A program made the translations under genes and the position numbers. Shown here in pieces: positions 34,305 to 45,956 of a stretch of DNA of 64,000 bases. Every line of letters begins with the position of its first letter. The stretch's first letter is position 1. Location: assembly GCA_008828725.1 (NCBI GenBank), contig MEHQ01004558.1:1-64000 (forward strand). Reading direction: 5' to 3'. Origin of the DNA: Saccharina japonica (Eukaryota; Sar; Phaeophyceae; Laminariales; Laminariaceae). Under the pieces are notes generated by a model. It worked only from the letters and a program-made list of their open reading frames with translations. It had not been told where the DNA came from and did not search any database.

Positions 34305-36850
34305 CTTGCGTGTGTGTGAGCCACCTCGCAACCGCCCCATCAATAGTATGGATGGGGTGCCTTGGTTTCGCGGTCAAATGTTTGTGCTCTCACCGAGATA
34401 GTCTCCTGTCGGTTTCAAGCCGCCCGGGGGGGCGAACGATACTATATAACAATGGGCTGGGGATATGATAAATGTAAAAGCAACCTCTATTCGAAGCACA
34501 TGAGGCTGGTATCGTAGCCGTAACTGCATACCACTACTCTCCTCTCGTAGAGTGTTTCCGAATTTCGAGTAACGAGGGTTGGGAAAAAGGCACTACACCT
34601 AAGCACACATCGGCTACCGTTCAGTCATTAGTGGTGTTAGACGGTGTGCGACCGCATTTGTACTGCGTCGGCCCCTTGCCGGGGTTGACAACACAAGCAG
34701 CGACACGGGTGCACATATGTCGATTCCAGGGTACGGAAAACAACACACTCGCATGCCAAGTACAACCAGCGCGTTTCCGGTCCTGACGATAGAATGTGTA
34801 GCGTAACAGATTGCGTGATCGCACAATTAAATCTCCAACGAGACCGCATCACTATCAACCCAACACATGGCACATAAACCAACCCTATGCCCACACACCG
34901 TGTACTGGGTGTAAGTTAACCACTTTTGTTGAACTCAACCTTCTAAATATTCATGATTCAGGCGCCCGCTTCATGCGTTATTGCGTTTAGATGATTCCAC
35001 GAACATGTTTTGTTCGTTGAGCTGAGTCCAACGCTATGTTCGTGTCTGCTGCTTTCCTGAACGTCCCCTGTTATAAACGGCTCAACTACTGTAGTAATAG
35101 CGATGACGCGTCGCTCACACAGTTTCAGCCAGAAGCAGCCGAGCTCCAACCCCGACAGAATAAAGGTAGTGAGAAACTGCAAGCGACATGGTGAGACAGG
35201 TATGGTACACGTCGTGGGCAGGTTTTGCTCACATAACACCTGCATCATGCCAGTAAGCTGCACCGTCAAGGGCGGAAAATATCAATGTACTGCAAACACC
35301 TTACTGGGAACGACGTGTATTACATTTTCCGGAGGCATTGATCAGATGGCACCTGCGCACGTCGGTCGACGTTCAATGTTGTTGTCATAGAAAAGCCAGC
35401 ATACTGCAAACATCATGCTTATGACGGCATGGTAAACGTCATCGGGCAGGAATTGCTCGTACAGGGCTTGCACGAGACTTCCGACGTGAGGAATTGTCGG
35501 CAAAAGAAAGCCGGTGAACTGCCAACAACATGCTGATTGTAGCGTATCGTCGTTTTGTTCACATGGTACCTGCACAAGACGCACGAAGTTTAAGGTCGTC
35601 GGCACGAAGATACCAGCCTACCGTAAGCAGGACGTTGTCGAAGGTTTGGTTGTTGTCGACACCAGGCCTTGCTCTCACGATACGTGAGCGACGTTTCGGA
35701 CCTTTAACGTAGGCGAGAGCAAGAAGAGGATTTTAAGCGGGTAACATGCCACCCACGGTGTAGTGAACTTCGTAAACAAAACTTGCTCTCGTGAATCCTT
35801 CACGGGGCAACCGAACTTCAGTGTCGTCGGCACCAATACCCCAGCCTACTGCAAGAAATATGCCCACGACGGTAGGGTGAACGCTGTCACCAGACGTTAC
35901 TCATACAACTTGTGCTTGGCGTTCTCTACATTCCATGCCGCGAGCAGGATGAAGGCATGAAGGCTTTGTAGTGCACGCAGCAGGCCAAGAGATGTATGCT
36001 TGGCGTCCGCAGCAATCTTTGTTCCTTTGCCTCGCGCATAACGTGGCTATCGTAGGGCGTAAAAGCCTATGGTTGGGCTTCCATTTGCGGTCTCTACAAG
36101 AGCGGTCTGCTGGCCGGTCTGGTGATCGTTTTCAAACAGCCTACTCACTGCCCAGATTACGGCGTTCTCGAAGACGGGCTGGTAAACACTGTGGGAGTAG
36201 GTCGTAACAAGGACTCTCTGGTATCTAGTCGGACGGAGACAACTTCCGCATGATCACTACGTGCACGTTATGATCATATTCGAAATGCACTACAACATGT
36301 CGTATAAACCGTTCGGCCAGTCGTCGGGACTTTCACAGCCAGCCTCGCCTCTAGGATTATATTTATGCCTTAACGGATATTTCGAAATTCGGTTCTCCCG
36401 AGGGATATCATCTATCTCGATTGTAGAAAATGTGCGGAGAGTTCTTCCAGAAACGTACAATATGATGGAAATGAAAGGCTAGCTAAGATTTTGTTTTTTG
36501 CACATTTGACACGCAGTACGGTAGCCTGTTTGTGGCAACGTATTTTAGGAAGAAGTATCGTGGACTGTACTAGAAAGACGGAATGCTACGAATTAAGTTT
36601 GCGGGGTTTGTACAATATTTCAATTTGGTGCTTGTATTTGTAGGAAACATTCATACTCACGCCATATTGATGACTTAGCGTGAAGATAGGACGGTAATTG
36701 GACTGAAGGAAGCGTTTGAGGTGACCCATATGTTGCGCCACATTATTTGAACGGGACGGACTCACATGTATTTAATATATTGTTAGCGGCCCGCGACGAT
36801 TTTTTATAGTGTGCACCGGGAGTGGAGATGAAACGTCTACGACAGCAGGA
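34305..36850 (+). repeat. Tandem unit B of a direct duplication
   Basis: Direct partner of unit A at an offset of about 3.0-3.2 kb, with the same order of blocks and the same internal EsV-1-7 relic. Its right end (36720-36850) is also the inner end of the right arm of the large inverted duplication, so the two duplications abut. Confidence 0.75.
35100..36235 (+). pseudogene. Decayed EsV-1-7 repeat gene in tandem unit B
   Basis: Unit-length similarity to the relic in unit A and to EsV-1-7 repeats generally: YCKKYAHDGRVNAVTRR followed by YSYNLCLAFSTF, and earlier FCSHNTCIMPVS with CTVKGGKYQC. No continuous frame spans the array; only fragments of 60-95 residues remain open. The trailing segment QPTHCPDYG corresponds to the QPTHCRDHG end of the intact genes, which supports descent from a complete gene. 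It is non-functional as read. Confidence 0.72.
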
Positions 36851-38516
36851 GGGCGTCGTCCAATGGGACTTTTAGAGCAGAGTAACAAAACAAGCACCTG
36901 CAAGTTTGCGATTGTCAACCACTTGAGACGCTGACGAGGATCACGAGAGCATGTTGTGTCGTGGAACAAGAAGAAGGGCAGCAGTACAAAGAGAAGGATA
37001 ATTCCATCATTTCGGAAAAAGGGGAGAACAACTTGGTGAATACGTAGAGGACCATATAGGTATTGCGCACCTGTGGAACAAGAATGTGCAGGCTGAAAGG
37101 TTGGTTACGTCTAAGTTCGTTCATTGCATTGGAAGCAGACACCGACGAAGCGCTCCGCCACCTAGATATTTCCCAAGCACGCGTGCAGCCGATGTAAATC
37201 AACTTATCGCGGAGACACAGAGCCTACAGTGAAGATTAACCAAGACCGATCGGCGACAACAATCCATGTCCCCGAATGCGCTGTTGGTCTTGCGTTAAGT
37301 GGGTGATTGCCCAAGATGTACTTGCTGGGCGGAACAGACCACAATCGTAGCATTTCACACCCGTGTACGACGCGGTTGACAAATACAGCCCAGTACACCA
37401 AACGCCGTCGTAAAAAAAAGCTACCTACCCCCCGCAGGCAACTTCGAGTGTTGGTGAACAATGATGTGCACGAAGAAATCACATGCTTCATAAAGCTTCA
37501 AGAGGAAAAAAAAAAAAAAACATCGCATGAATAAACTATGTCCTCACGAAGGAAGACTCGGAAACCGTATGATCGACCCTCACCGAAAGCATAGCCATTA
37601 AACACCGCTACGCCCGATACACGATACGGTCCGCGCTCAATACGTCAATGATATCGTACCCGTGCAGTTTATCAGGAAATACTCCCAGAATTACGGATAG
37701 TTGTGTCGTTCACGAAACTTTACGAGCGCAGATTCGTAAGTAACGAATTCTTGGTACAACACATGCCAAGACATACGTACCCGATGTATGTCAACGGGAA
37801 CGGCAGGTACGACAGCCTCAATCTTCCACTGTTGCAGCAGACGCGTTACCAGGTGTTATTACAACCTTCTGTGAGCCACGTCAACACGGCAGAGTACTAC
37901 CACCCCGTCATAACGCCGTGCTTGTCATCCCTATTGAAACTATGTACCCGGTGCTACCAGATAAGAACCGCCTTCTCGAACATCTGTTTTTGCTTCACGT
38001 CGAATGGTGCCCTTGTGACGTCATATTGTGGTCAAATATACCAAACAGTTTAACCCAGGTGCCTATTTTTACCGGAGCATCTCGACCAATTATCAAGCGG
38101 GAAGTGCGGGCTTCATTGCCGATGAATAATAAGCGGGATGCCCCACTTGAAGCATCAGTCGTATGCCCTTCTTGGTGAACACTACAGTACCCTACACGCA
38201 TGTCAGTACCCGGTTAATTGTCAACTCGCTGCCTCATGTTACGAGCCCCTTTTTAATGACCCGCCTCGCACAAGAAATGTGTGGCTCCAAATACCGAAAT
38301 GTGAAACCTATTAAGTACTAAAGCAAACACACCAGAAACACATACGTCAGGGCATCTCCTTGAACTGGTATGTGCTACTCTAAATGCCCTTTCCTAGCAC
38401 GTAATTAAACGCCTGCACGCATGTAAAAACTGCATCCACCATAAATATGTCCTCGATAGTTAGTCTAGCACTTTCACAACGAACCCTCGACTTTTACGCG
38501 AACTAATCGACCCTTT

Positions 38517-39257
38517 TCAGCACCCTTGGAATGCGACTACTGCCAATCTTGCCCTGAATGCATCCGACAATGCACACGAGCCCGCTTCAAGGGGGCCGTG
38601 GTCGCGGCAATGAGTAGGTTGCTTCCCGTCGAGCCCCCAACGCGTCAATTTATTACAACTAGCGACCTTGTACCTTGCCCTGAAGTTAACTATCGGGCCG
38701 CCTGATACGCCGTATTTATGGAGGAGGCATATAGTTGGCGCAGTTTCCGTCGGCAGACCCCATCGCGGGTACTTGAGGCAAGAGTTGTGCGAACAACGCT
38801 TCGTTTTGATATCCGCCATGCCACTCACAGCATGTTGCTTGCAGTACTTCGCCGCTGTACTGCCCTTGACGTTGAAACTAGGTTGCTTGGTGCATACATC
38901 ATGGGAACAACGCCTGTTCAAAACATTCACCATGCCGTCGGGAGCATGCTGTCTGCAGTATGCCGCTGCTTTACTACCCTCGACAATAAATACCGGTATC
39001 TTCGTGCACGACTCGTGTGAACAACGCCTGCTCTTCACATTCACCATGCCATCTGAGGCATGTTGGCTGCAGTAGGCCAACGTGTTGCTACCCTCGACAT
39101 TGAAGCTCGGTCGCTTTGTGCATGAAGAATGCAAACAATTCTTGTTTCTAACATCTACCATGCCGTCCGAAGCATGCTGCCTGCAGTACGCCGCTTTGCT
39201 GCCCTTGACATTATAGGTACGTTGCTTAGTGCAAGACGCATGTGAGCAATGACCCAT
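38517..39257 (-). CDS. EsV-1-7 repeat protein, intact paralogue, single exon
   Basis: A 246-residue protein with repeats starting at residues 4, 41, 79, 117, 155 and 196, one fewer than its paralogue at 14669. Repeats 1-5 keep the Cys3-His set; in the sixth the first Cys is Tyr (residue 196), so that site may not bind metal. The core is SFNVEGS/SFNVKGS with linker H-A-x-D-G-M-V-N. The last two repeats carry the RWGL and RWGLDGK cores seen in the paralogue. I chose the ATG giving MGHC because the paralogue starts MGRC. An in-frame upstream ATG at 39386 would add 43 residues, but that DNA is not frame-conserved. The C-terminus differs: a one-base length difference after GPLE puts the two tails in different frames, giving a short tail here ending AFQGC. 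Role inferred by family only. Confidence 0.87.
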   Translation of the reverse strand: MGHCSHASCTKQRTYNVKGSKAAYCRQHASDGMVDVRNKNCLHSSCTKRPSFNVEGSNTLAYCSQHASDGMVNVKSRRCSHESCTKIPVFIVEGSKAAAYCRQHAPDGMVNVLNRRCSHDVCTKQPSFNVKGSTAAKYCKQHAVSGMADIKTKRCSHNSCLKYPRWGLPTETAPTICLLHKYGVSGGPIVNFRARYKVASCNKLTRWGLDGKQPTHCRDHGPLEAGSCALSDAFRARLAVVAFQGC

Positions 39258-40798
39258 TTTCCCGCAGATGTGGTCAGCGGTCAAATGCCCCAGGCGGCTA
39301 AGCAGAGGCGGTGTCCAGAGAATCTGCCGTTGGGCTGACCTGTGTACGCCAGAAGTTTGACAAACGCACGCATTAAGAACACGCATTTCAGGGTCGCGCT
39401 AAGATTATACTGCACAGCATTTGATATATGTACTGTGATACGAGTGACCATTTAAGAGCTTTATCGCGGACGATACGTTCAGCATGAGACGCGCACAACC
39501 CAGTAATCCGTCTCGTTGAGTTGCCGACGAACATGCTCATGTGTTTATGCTGGAAGACAATTTCGTCGAGAGAAAGCAAGGGGGGTATACTAGTGATTCG
39601 CGAATACATGGAGTCAATTGTCAAGTATTTCTAGGAGTGAAATATTATTAGCTCCAACCCGGAAATGCGACGTAGGTAATAGTATCGATAAATGAGCAGC
39701 AGCGATGTCAAGACATATTGCGAAGACACCAGCCGATCTTTATCGAACGAAACCAATCGAACATGGCAAAGATCTGTAAGATGAAGACATGTGATGGCGA
39801 TAGGTAATGGTGCGGTCTATGCCGAGGAGGTGCTCAGTGTTCGTGGCGAAGGTAGGGGAGATCGCACTGATTGTCGAAAATACGTGAGGCCGTTCATGGA
39901 ACACGTCCACATCGTTCAAGGTATGATGCACGCGAAACACCAATGGTATGTTGTATAGTGCAAGGACAAAACACCACCGATAATTGGTTGTACCTTATGG
40001 CGGCAGACTGCTCGCGTCGTGCTCTGCTGAACAACCATTCGAACTTAGGGAAAAACAAAGGCTAAATCAGCGGTCGATCATTGACAGAGAGGTTATGGAA
40101 AGCAGGGGGCTGGAGCTTCTATAACATATGTGCCACATGTACACCGTATTCCACCTGTCGTTAGTAGACCGATACCAAAAATGAATTGCCACTATATTGG
40201 TCATGGAACATAATTCATCGCACAGTAAGCATTCACGGGTGCCCCCGCAAGTTGGTGTATACAGCTTATTCGCTGGTTCGAGAGGTTCGTGGGGTGCGCA
40301 TGTTCAAACCGTCGAATCACGAGATGCGACGTTTATGTTGATGGAGCGTACACCACGTGGGCCCTAGTTTGTAGAGGCTTCAGGACCATCGGGACCTGAA
40401 CCGGTAATACCTACTATCACACTGTAGATTAAAACTTGAGATTAATACATGTTCCTGTTTGTACGGTGCGCGTTAGAACATGAACCATTTGCGAGCCCAC
40501 TATATCTACTGTTGTAAAATTGGAACGATATATACCGCACAATATATGTATACGTTAATATATTCTAGGGTGCCTCGATGACAACCAATGACAGTACTCG
40601 CTGATTTTTCATGACTCTTTATCGGCGAACGCGAACCAAGATACACTGAATGAGCAGCGCCGTGAAATCTCGGGCAAGTTGATGCAGTAAAAGATCGATG
40701 TTAACCAATCACATACCTTGGATGCGCAATAGTATATGAACATCAACACCAACAATCACAACGAATCTATGATTTGCATTGGTATGGTAAAACGTTTG

Positions 40799-41490
40799 AA
40801 AGTTGATCCGAGTACCTTGGAGTAAAGTAACAAGTACTGGACATAACGTATTTCAGGTACTCCGCATCTTCGCAGTATTGGGGCTCTATCGACTTCGGAA
40901 TACTGCTCGTACTCAGTGTATCTTGATATGTTGTGCTGTAGGTACGGCCATACTCGGAGCATTTCGGTGTCCTATACTGCCGGTACTCCTTGTACTCCCT
41001 GTATTTGGGGCTTCAGTATTGCTCATATTTCAAGTACTCCGAGTATTCAGGCCGCCAGTACGCTAATACGCTCAGCATTCAGAGTACAAAACGTACTCGA
41101 TACTCAGAGTATACTCGGAGTGTGAAAAATATAACGAGCATATTTGAACCATTATATAGATTCGGGGTTTAGTTAATTAAAAAATGCAGAGATGCTCCAT
41201 TACCTGGAAGCATAATAAAAGCAATTCAAGGGAAAAACACTAGAGGTGCTTCGTGTACTAGCAGTATTTCGGTGTTCAATACTCTTGATACTCAGAGTAC
41301 TCCGAGTGATTTTTATGTTGGTACTCGGGGTTCTGCTGGTACTTGATGATAACTACTGATCATACTTCCAGTACTCGGAGTACTTGGGCCTTAAGTACTC
41401 CTCATCCTCCAAGTACCCGGAGCATTTAGGCCACCAGTATTACAATACTCTCTGTACTCGGATCATCGAGTATAGTCGTAGCATCTGTGC
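40799..41490. mobile_element. 692-bp TACTCCGAGTA palindrome element with 8-bp target duplication
   Basis: The element is packed with GTACTCGGAGTAC-type palindromes and half-sites (GTACTCC, GAGTACTCC, GTATTCGG), denser toward the ends. It is bounded by TGATCCGAGTAC at 40805 and its complement GTACTCGGATCA near 41455. AACGTTTG is present at both borders (40791-40798 and 41491-41498). The equivalent place in the left arm (about 13090-13115) has AACGTTTG once, with matching flanks on each side. It therefore inserted after the large duplication, with an 8-bp target duplication. It lacks the TACATTATTTG end of the other palindrome arrays. Confidence 0.8.
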
Positions 41491-41887
41491 AACGTTTGTT
41501 GCTTGGCAAACAACAGAAGGGCAGCTTGTCAACCATAGATATGGACGTGTAGCAAGTCGAACTGGCCAATAGGTTAACACCCGGTCATTGTATCAACCTC
41601 CCAACACAATAGGAGAGGCACTGGATAACAGGCCCGCAGCACGGTTCGTGGAGCGCGGCTGTCGCGCAAATACCATACACGTATGTTAGCTAATATGAAG
41701 TAGAGACATATGCAGGTGGAACGTGGCAGTCATTAGCATCTACACCAGCATCTGCAGACCCGTAAGTTCCAAACTCTTACTTCATCAGCCGTAAAATCAG
41801 CAAATACGGCGGCAGCTTAATGCGACGAGGGCACGGCAGTAGAAGTGCAACGTCCGTGTTTGTATCGCTCGTCTACAAACGCATTGC

Positions 41888-41950
41888 TTCTTCTACTTCT
41901 ACTTCTACTTCTACTGCTATTACCACTACTACTACTACTACTACTACTAT

Positions 41951-42008
<58 letters not shown>

Positions 42009-42010
42009 GT

Positions 42011-42063
<53 letters not shown>

Positions 42064-42067
42064 GTAG
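41888..42067 (+). repeat. (ACT)n microsatellite, uninterrupted allele
   Basis: About 180 bp of ACT units with TTCTAC variants at the left end, orthologous by position to the AGT repeat at 11387 and 12669 in the other arm. Poly-Thr, poly-Leu and poly-Ser frames across it are artefacts of the repeat. Confidence 0.95.
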
Positions 42068-42645
42068 TGCTCGGATCCCTCGACTGACGATAGGGGCGTG
42101 TCCAGCTAGAGTATTGATGCCGTCCAAGCAATCAGTAGGTTTGGCACACAATCCGCAAATACAGGGCGCATGCAGACGTACCCATACAAAGATACGAGCT
42201 GGTTCCACGAAAAGGCGTCAAATTCCACCTTCGGGAAATACCAAACGGAATACACTGTTTTTTGCAACACTAAATATATCTACACAACGGCATAAACAAG
42301 GGGAACACATCGGTGAAGAGATTTTTGTAGTGCGAGTTGTGGTTCGCGAGATATGGACATTGTCGTACTACTTGGGAAGGCCCTATTTCAAATAGGAAGG
42401 ATGTTCCTTTAGTTAAATCAAGTGAAGTTGAAATCAGGCCATACATCGGTCAGTACGTCGACATATTCGACACTAGACATGTTGACATGATCGCGACAAC
42501 AACAGGAAGACGTCCGTGACACTTTTTTCTTTTTGCAAGCCATGAGGGGCTGTTATAAGAAACGCCTCCCAAAGTATAGAACAATGTATGGAGCATTTTT
42601 GGCACCTTAGGGGAATATTTATTCCTCACGAGAATCGTTGTTAAG

Positions 42646-42913
42646 CTTTGGTTTTTGAGAGTTATAACACAAACAATTTCGACACGGTTGTGCGCAAAAG
42701 AAAAAGGAAACGACAAGCGACTGGCCTTTGTTGAAAAAAAAAACATGTGCATGAGGAACGATCAAAGTTGCCAAAAACAATCAGAAAATATGGAAAAGTG
42801 TACCTAAATACAAAAAAAAAACGAAAAATTAAAACGGCCAGCCATGAGTTTTGTCTTCGTGTTGGGGCACACATCTCTGCCAAGTTTCGTTTTCCAACTC
42901 TCAAAAACCAAAG
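42646..42913. repeat. 18-bp perfect inverted repeat
   Basis: CTTTGGTTTTTGAGAGTT at 42646-42663 pairs with AACTCTCAAAAACCAAAG at 42896-42913, with a 232-bp loop. It lies in the part of the right arm that has no match in the left arm. It may be the ends of a small MITE, but no target duplication is evident. Confidence 0.5.
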
Positions 42914-44722
42914 CGCGAAGTTGCGAAGGTGGAAAACTCTGGCTGTCTCTGGAACCAGATCGTAGAACATCCTATAAAGTACACGACAACTTCACATACG
43001 CGGCCTGTGGCGTTGCTAGGAAGTATGCGATTAGTCTGATATAGACATCATAAACGACGACAACAAAACCCTCTAATGAGGCTGTGATGCCCAGTTGTTT
43101 ACGAAGCGTGTGAAACGCTAACGCCACGAGGGCTGTGGTGGCACCCACGTTAGAAGTAAAAACCATTGCACTATGATTGCATTATGATGGCGTTATGACG
43201 GCGGAGGGTAGACAGATGGACACATAAGGCTGCTAATAGGAATGTAAAGTCCTAAGAGCTTGGCATAAATTTCTTATACCAAACATGTCTTGTATAAAAG
43301 CGTGGAATCTCCGATTGTGCTAGTCAAGTAAGGGTGCATTCGAGAGTTTTCAGGAAAGTACTGGTAGCAGAAGTGAACACCATATCGTTGCCTATTGGCC
43401 TTGCACGGTATATACAGCAGTTATGATTCTTGAAAATAGAAGATATCTCGCAAAGTAACCTTGTGTTCTAGCTAACGCTCCACTAAACGGGGGGTTAGCT
43501 CAATTACGGGTGACAGAGCCAACTTCACGATCTACAGTTTACAGCACTAAGCATAGGCTCGTCGGGGCCCCAGCCTCTGTCACAATGGTTTCACAAGCAA
43601 GTCTGGGTGCTGGTAAAATACGTCGTTAATCTGCACGGAAGTGGACTACCAGGCCACCACCTTTCCAGACGAGCTGGTATCATATATAGTTGAAAGCTGG
43701 GGTCAGGATCGACAAGATCTTCAAATACTCGGATTAAGGCCGCCTGTCGGTGAAATACCCGATCAAGTACGACATTTGCTTGAGACAGGCGTGTCCCCAA
43801 ATCAGTTTCGGCTAACCCACGCCGACGCCGTCGATCACGAGATGCACACATTCATCTGACGCAGGTACGCGGCGGAGTGAACTACTGTAACAAAAAAACT
43901 AAGAAGTATATGGCCTGTGCCCGGTACGGCTTCAGTTCTACTAACGATATCGGGAGGCGCTGGGTAAAAGGCGGTGTGTGGTCGTCGTAGAAAACGATAC
44001 GCTAAGTGGCATTTGTGAAATAAAGCCGACGAAGTACCCACGAACGCGCGCTTTGAAAGTACAGCCGTCTCAAAGCAGCCAGAAGACAGGTGTTTACAAT
44101 CTGTACAGTGGGCTAGACCCACAAACTACCCTACCAATTTGGAAAATGCGCTGGACCGAGTACTGTTGCACTTTTTACGGGCAGCAATATCCGCGCATGT
44201 CGTTGTCGATGTAGATGCCTTCAACTTCCTAACGTCCATATAATACACATAGACCCGGGCAGTGCGGGCGGTTGCTGTTTTTGTTGGAGTGCCCTTTCAA
44301 TATCTCGTGCGGATAGAGATGGGTTCGATGCAACAAACTCCCGAGATCCCAGCATATAGCAGAATTGAAATAAACAACATTGTAAATATCCTCTGGGGAA
44401 ATATGGAGAAATTCGCGAATAATTGTACAGGGTCGACCACAAGGACCCGGGGCGGAAATACAAAGAGACCAGGCCACAGCGACCACGTAGTCTGGGTGGC
44501 ATTGGTAATGTTGGTGTAGTTTGATCTGGATATCAATTTCTCAGAGACGAAGTTAGCTGTGCGTGGAAAATAGTTGAGAGAGACGTGTCATCACAATTAT
44601 CTTATGGTAATCTACTATCTTCGGCCCGAACCGAAGTATGAAAGTGGCCATCTTAATAGCCAAGCGGTCTATCTGACCGAAGAATTGAATCGTCAACTGC
44701 GGGGCAAAACCAAAACAACAAA

Positions 44723-45028
44723 TCACATATAGCGGTTTTCGTCTGGTTGTTGGTAGTAAGTCTCGTCACGAAGAATTGAATACGGTTTATTCTTCATATA
44801 CGAAGTATATGTATATCCACTGCACAGCAGCAATGCAACAGATGCCACGACCATACATACACCTACAAGATTGGTGCGTGGATTTGTGGGGGGTGCGGTC
44901 GGCATAGTTTGTTTGATATGCGATTTCAAGACAACATCAGCAGGAGCAGTGGCAGCAGCAGCGATGGCAAGATATGCCACATAGTCAGGGTTACCACGAA
45001 CTCGTACCTTCTCCCGGCAGTAACGGTA
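44723..45028 (-). CDS. Candidate terminal exon of a membrane protein
   Basis: An open minus-strand segment of 101 codons ends in a stop at 44723. In order it has a charged start (YCREKVRVRGNPDY), an Ala-rich stretch, a Pro/Thr linker (PTAPPTNPRTN), one hydrophobic segment (LVGVCMVVASVALLLCSGY) and a polar Tyr-rich tail (KPYSILRDETYYQQPDENR). That order fits a single-pass membrane protein with a short cytosolic tail. The homologous left-arm segment (about 7330-7560) keeps the frame through the linker, but is otherwise broken. The opposite strand is also open, so coding is not proven, and no upstream exon was identified. Confidence 0.33.
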   Translation of the reverse strand, partial: YRYCREKVRVRGNPDYVAYLAIAAAATAPADVVLKSHIKQTMPTAPPTNPRTNLVGVCMVVASVALLLCSGYTYTSYMKNKPYSILRDETYYQQPDENRYM

Positions 45029-45325
45029 TCATACGTACTATCCAGGACTAAGCAACAGCCATGTGCGGGCCTGGCCGCCCACACGCAACCACAATCAGCA
45101 GCAGCACAACAGCAATACCCACACATCTACGTACATTTTCAGCTGTTCAGAGCAGCAATGTCGCCAAAAACACAACGAAAGCCGACATGACAGCACAATA
45201 CACAAGGCTGCTAGTGTGGCAAGTGCCCGCAAAGACATGCAGAGGGTCTGGTGATGATGTACACATGTGCGCCAGGCGTAAAAAAACACTACGACCGTAT
45301 TTATAGCATGCCTTCGGAGTGGGGG

Positions 45326-45459
45326 TAACAGCAGCACGTGTGCTACGTATTGCAGGCGGTAAGGTGGCCCTATGCATGTGCTGTCCGCGTTGCCGCAGAG
45401 CTACGCATGGTACGTACAGCAGGAGCTGTTGTCGCACCGTTCGACCGGGGCTACGCTGT
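45326..45459 (+). repeat. Foldback repeat, left stem
   Basis: Nearly identical in reverse complement to 45773-45910: about 130 bp with two substitutions and one 4-bp indel. The ends begin TAACAGCAGCACGT. It is much younger than every other duplication in the window. Confidence 0.9.
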
Positions 45460-45772
45460 AACTAACGGTCGTTGCTGTGCTGATTCGTCTGTAACTATTC
45501 GATATTACTGTAGTCATACATCATATCCCACCCACATACTGTCGACGGCTCTCAGCTCGTGGTATGTGTCATAGGTACTGCTGGCGCATTACTAATACAT
45601 ACTGTTACGTATGTTTGATACATATTAGACAGACGTATCCTGCCGCCGCTGCTGCTGCTGCTACATCTACACTTATTTCCCGCGGGAGAGAACTAATAAG
45701 TATAAACGACATAGCCCGTTTGCAAACGCAATGTGTTCACGTTGAAACCCTCAAGGGTATATGATGCGGTGC

Positions 45773-45910
45773 ACAGCGTAGCCCCGGTCGAACGGTGCGA
45801 CAACTGCTCCTGCTGTACGTACCATGCGTAGCTCTGCGGCAACGCGGACAGCACATGAATAGGGCCACCTTACCGCCTGCAATACGTAGCACACGTACGT
45901 GCTGCTGTTA
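45773..45910 (-). repeat. Foldback repeat, right stem
   Basis: Partner of 45326-45459 across a 313-bp loop. Both stems encode the same open peptide in matching frames (VRVAAELRMVRTAGAVVAP), but with so few differences this says nothing about selection. It sits exactly at the outer end of the right duplication arm. Confidence 0.9.
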
Positions 45911-45956
45911 AGTTCGTTACGCACGTATACGTACATTGCGTAGTACTCGTGCTCTC

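Larger units (their letters stand above)
36720..45325 (-). repeat. Right arm of the large inverted duplication
   Basis: Reverse-complement partner of 7003-17370, carrying the second intact EsV-1-7 gene. It lacks the 1.19-kb transposon and the 1.07-kb extra segment of the left arm, but has its own 692-bp insertion at 40799-41490 and a non-matching segment at 42260-43327. The outer end meets a recent foldback repeat at 45326; the inner end merges with tandem unit B. Confidence 0.85.

Noticed and set aside
39258-39386. 43-residue N-terminal extension of the minus-strand EsV-1-7 gene
   Set aside because: The homologous DNA in the other arm has shifted frame, and the paralogue starts at the equivalent of the internal MGxC methionine.
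41817-42395. 191-residue poly-Thr frame and poly-Ser/Leu/Val partners
   Set aside because: An ACT microsatellite encodes Thr, Leu, Tyr, Ser or Val runs in whichever frame is chosen. The other arm has the same repeat interrupted by a transposon.
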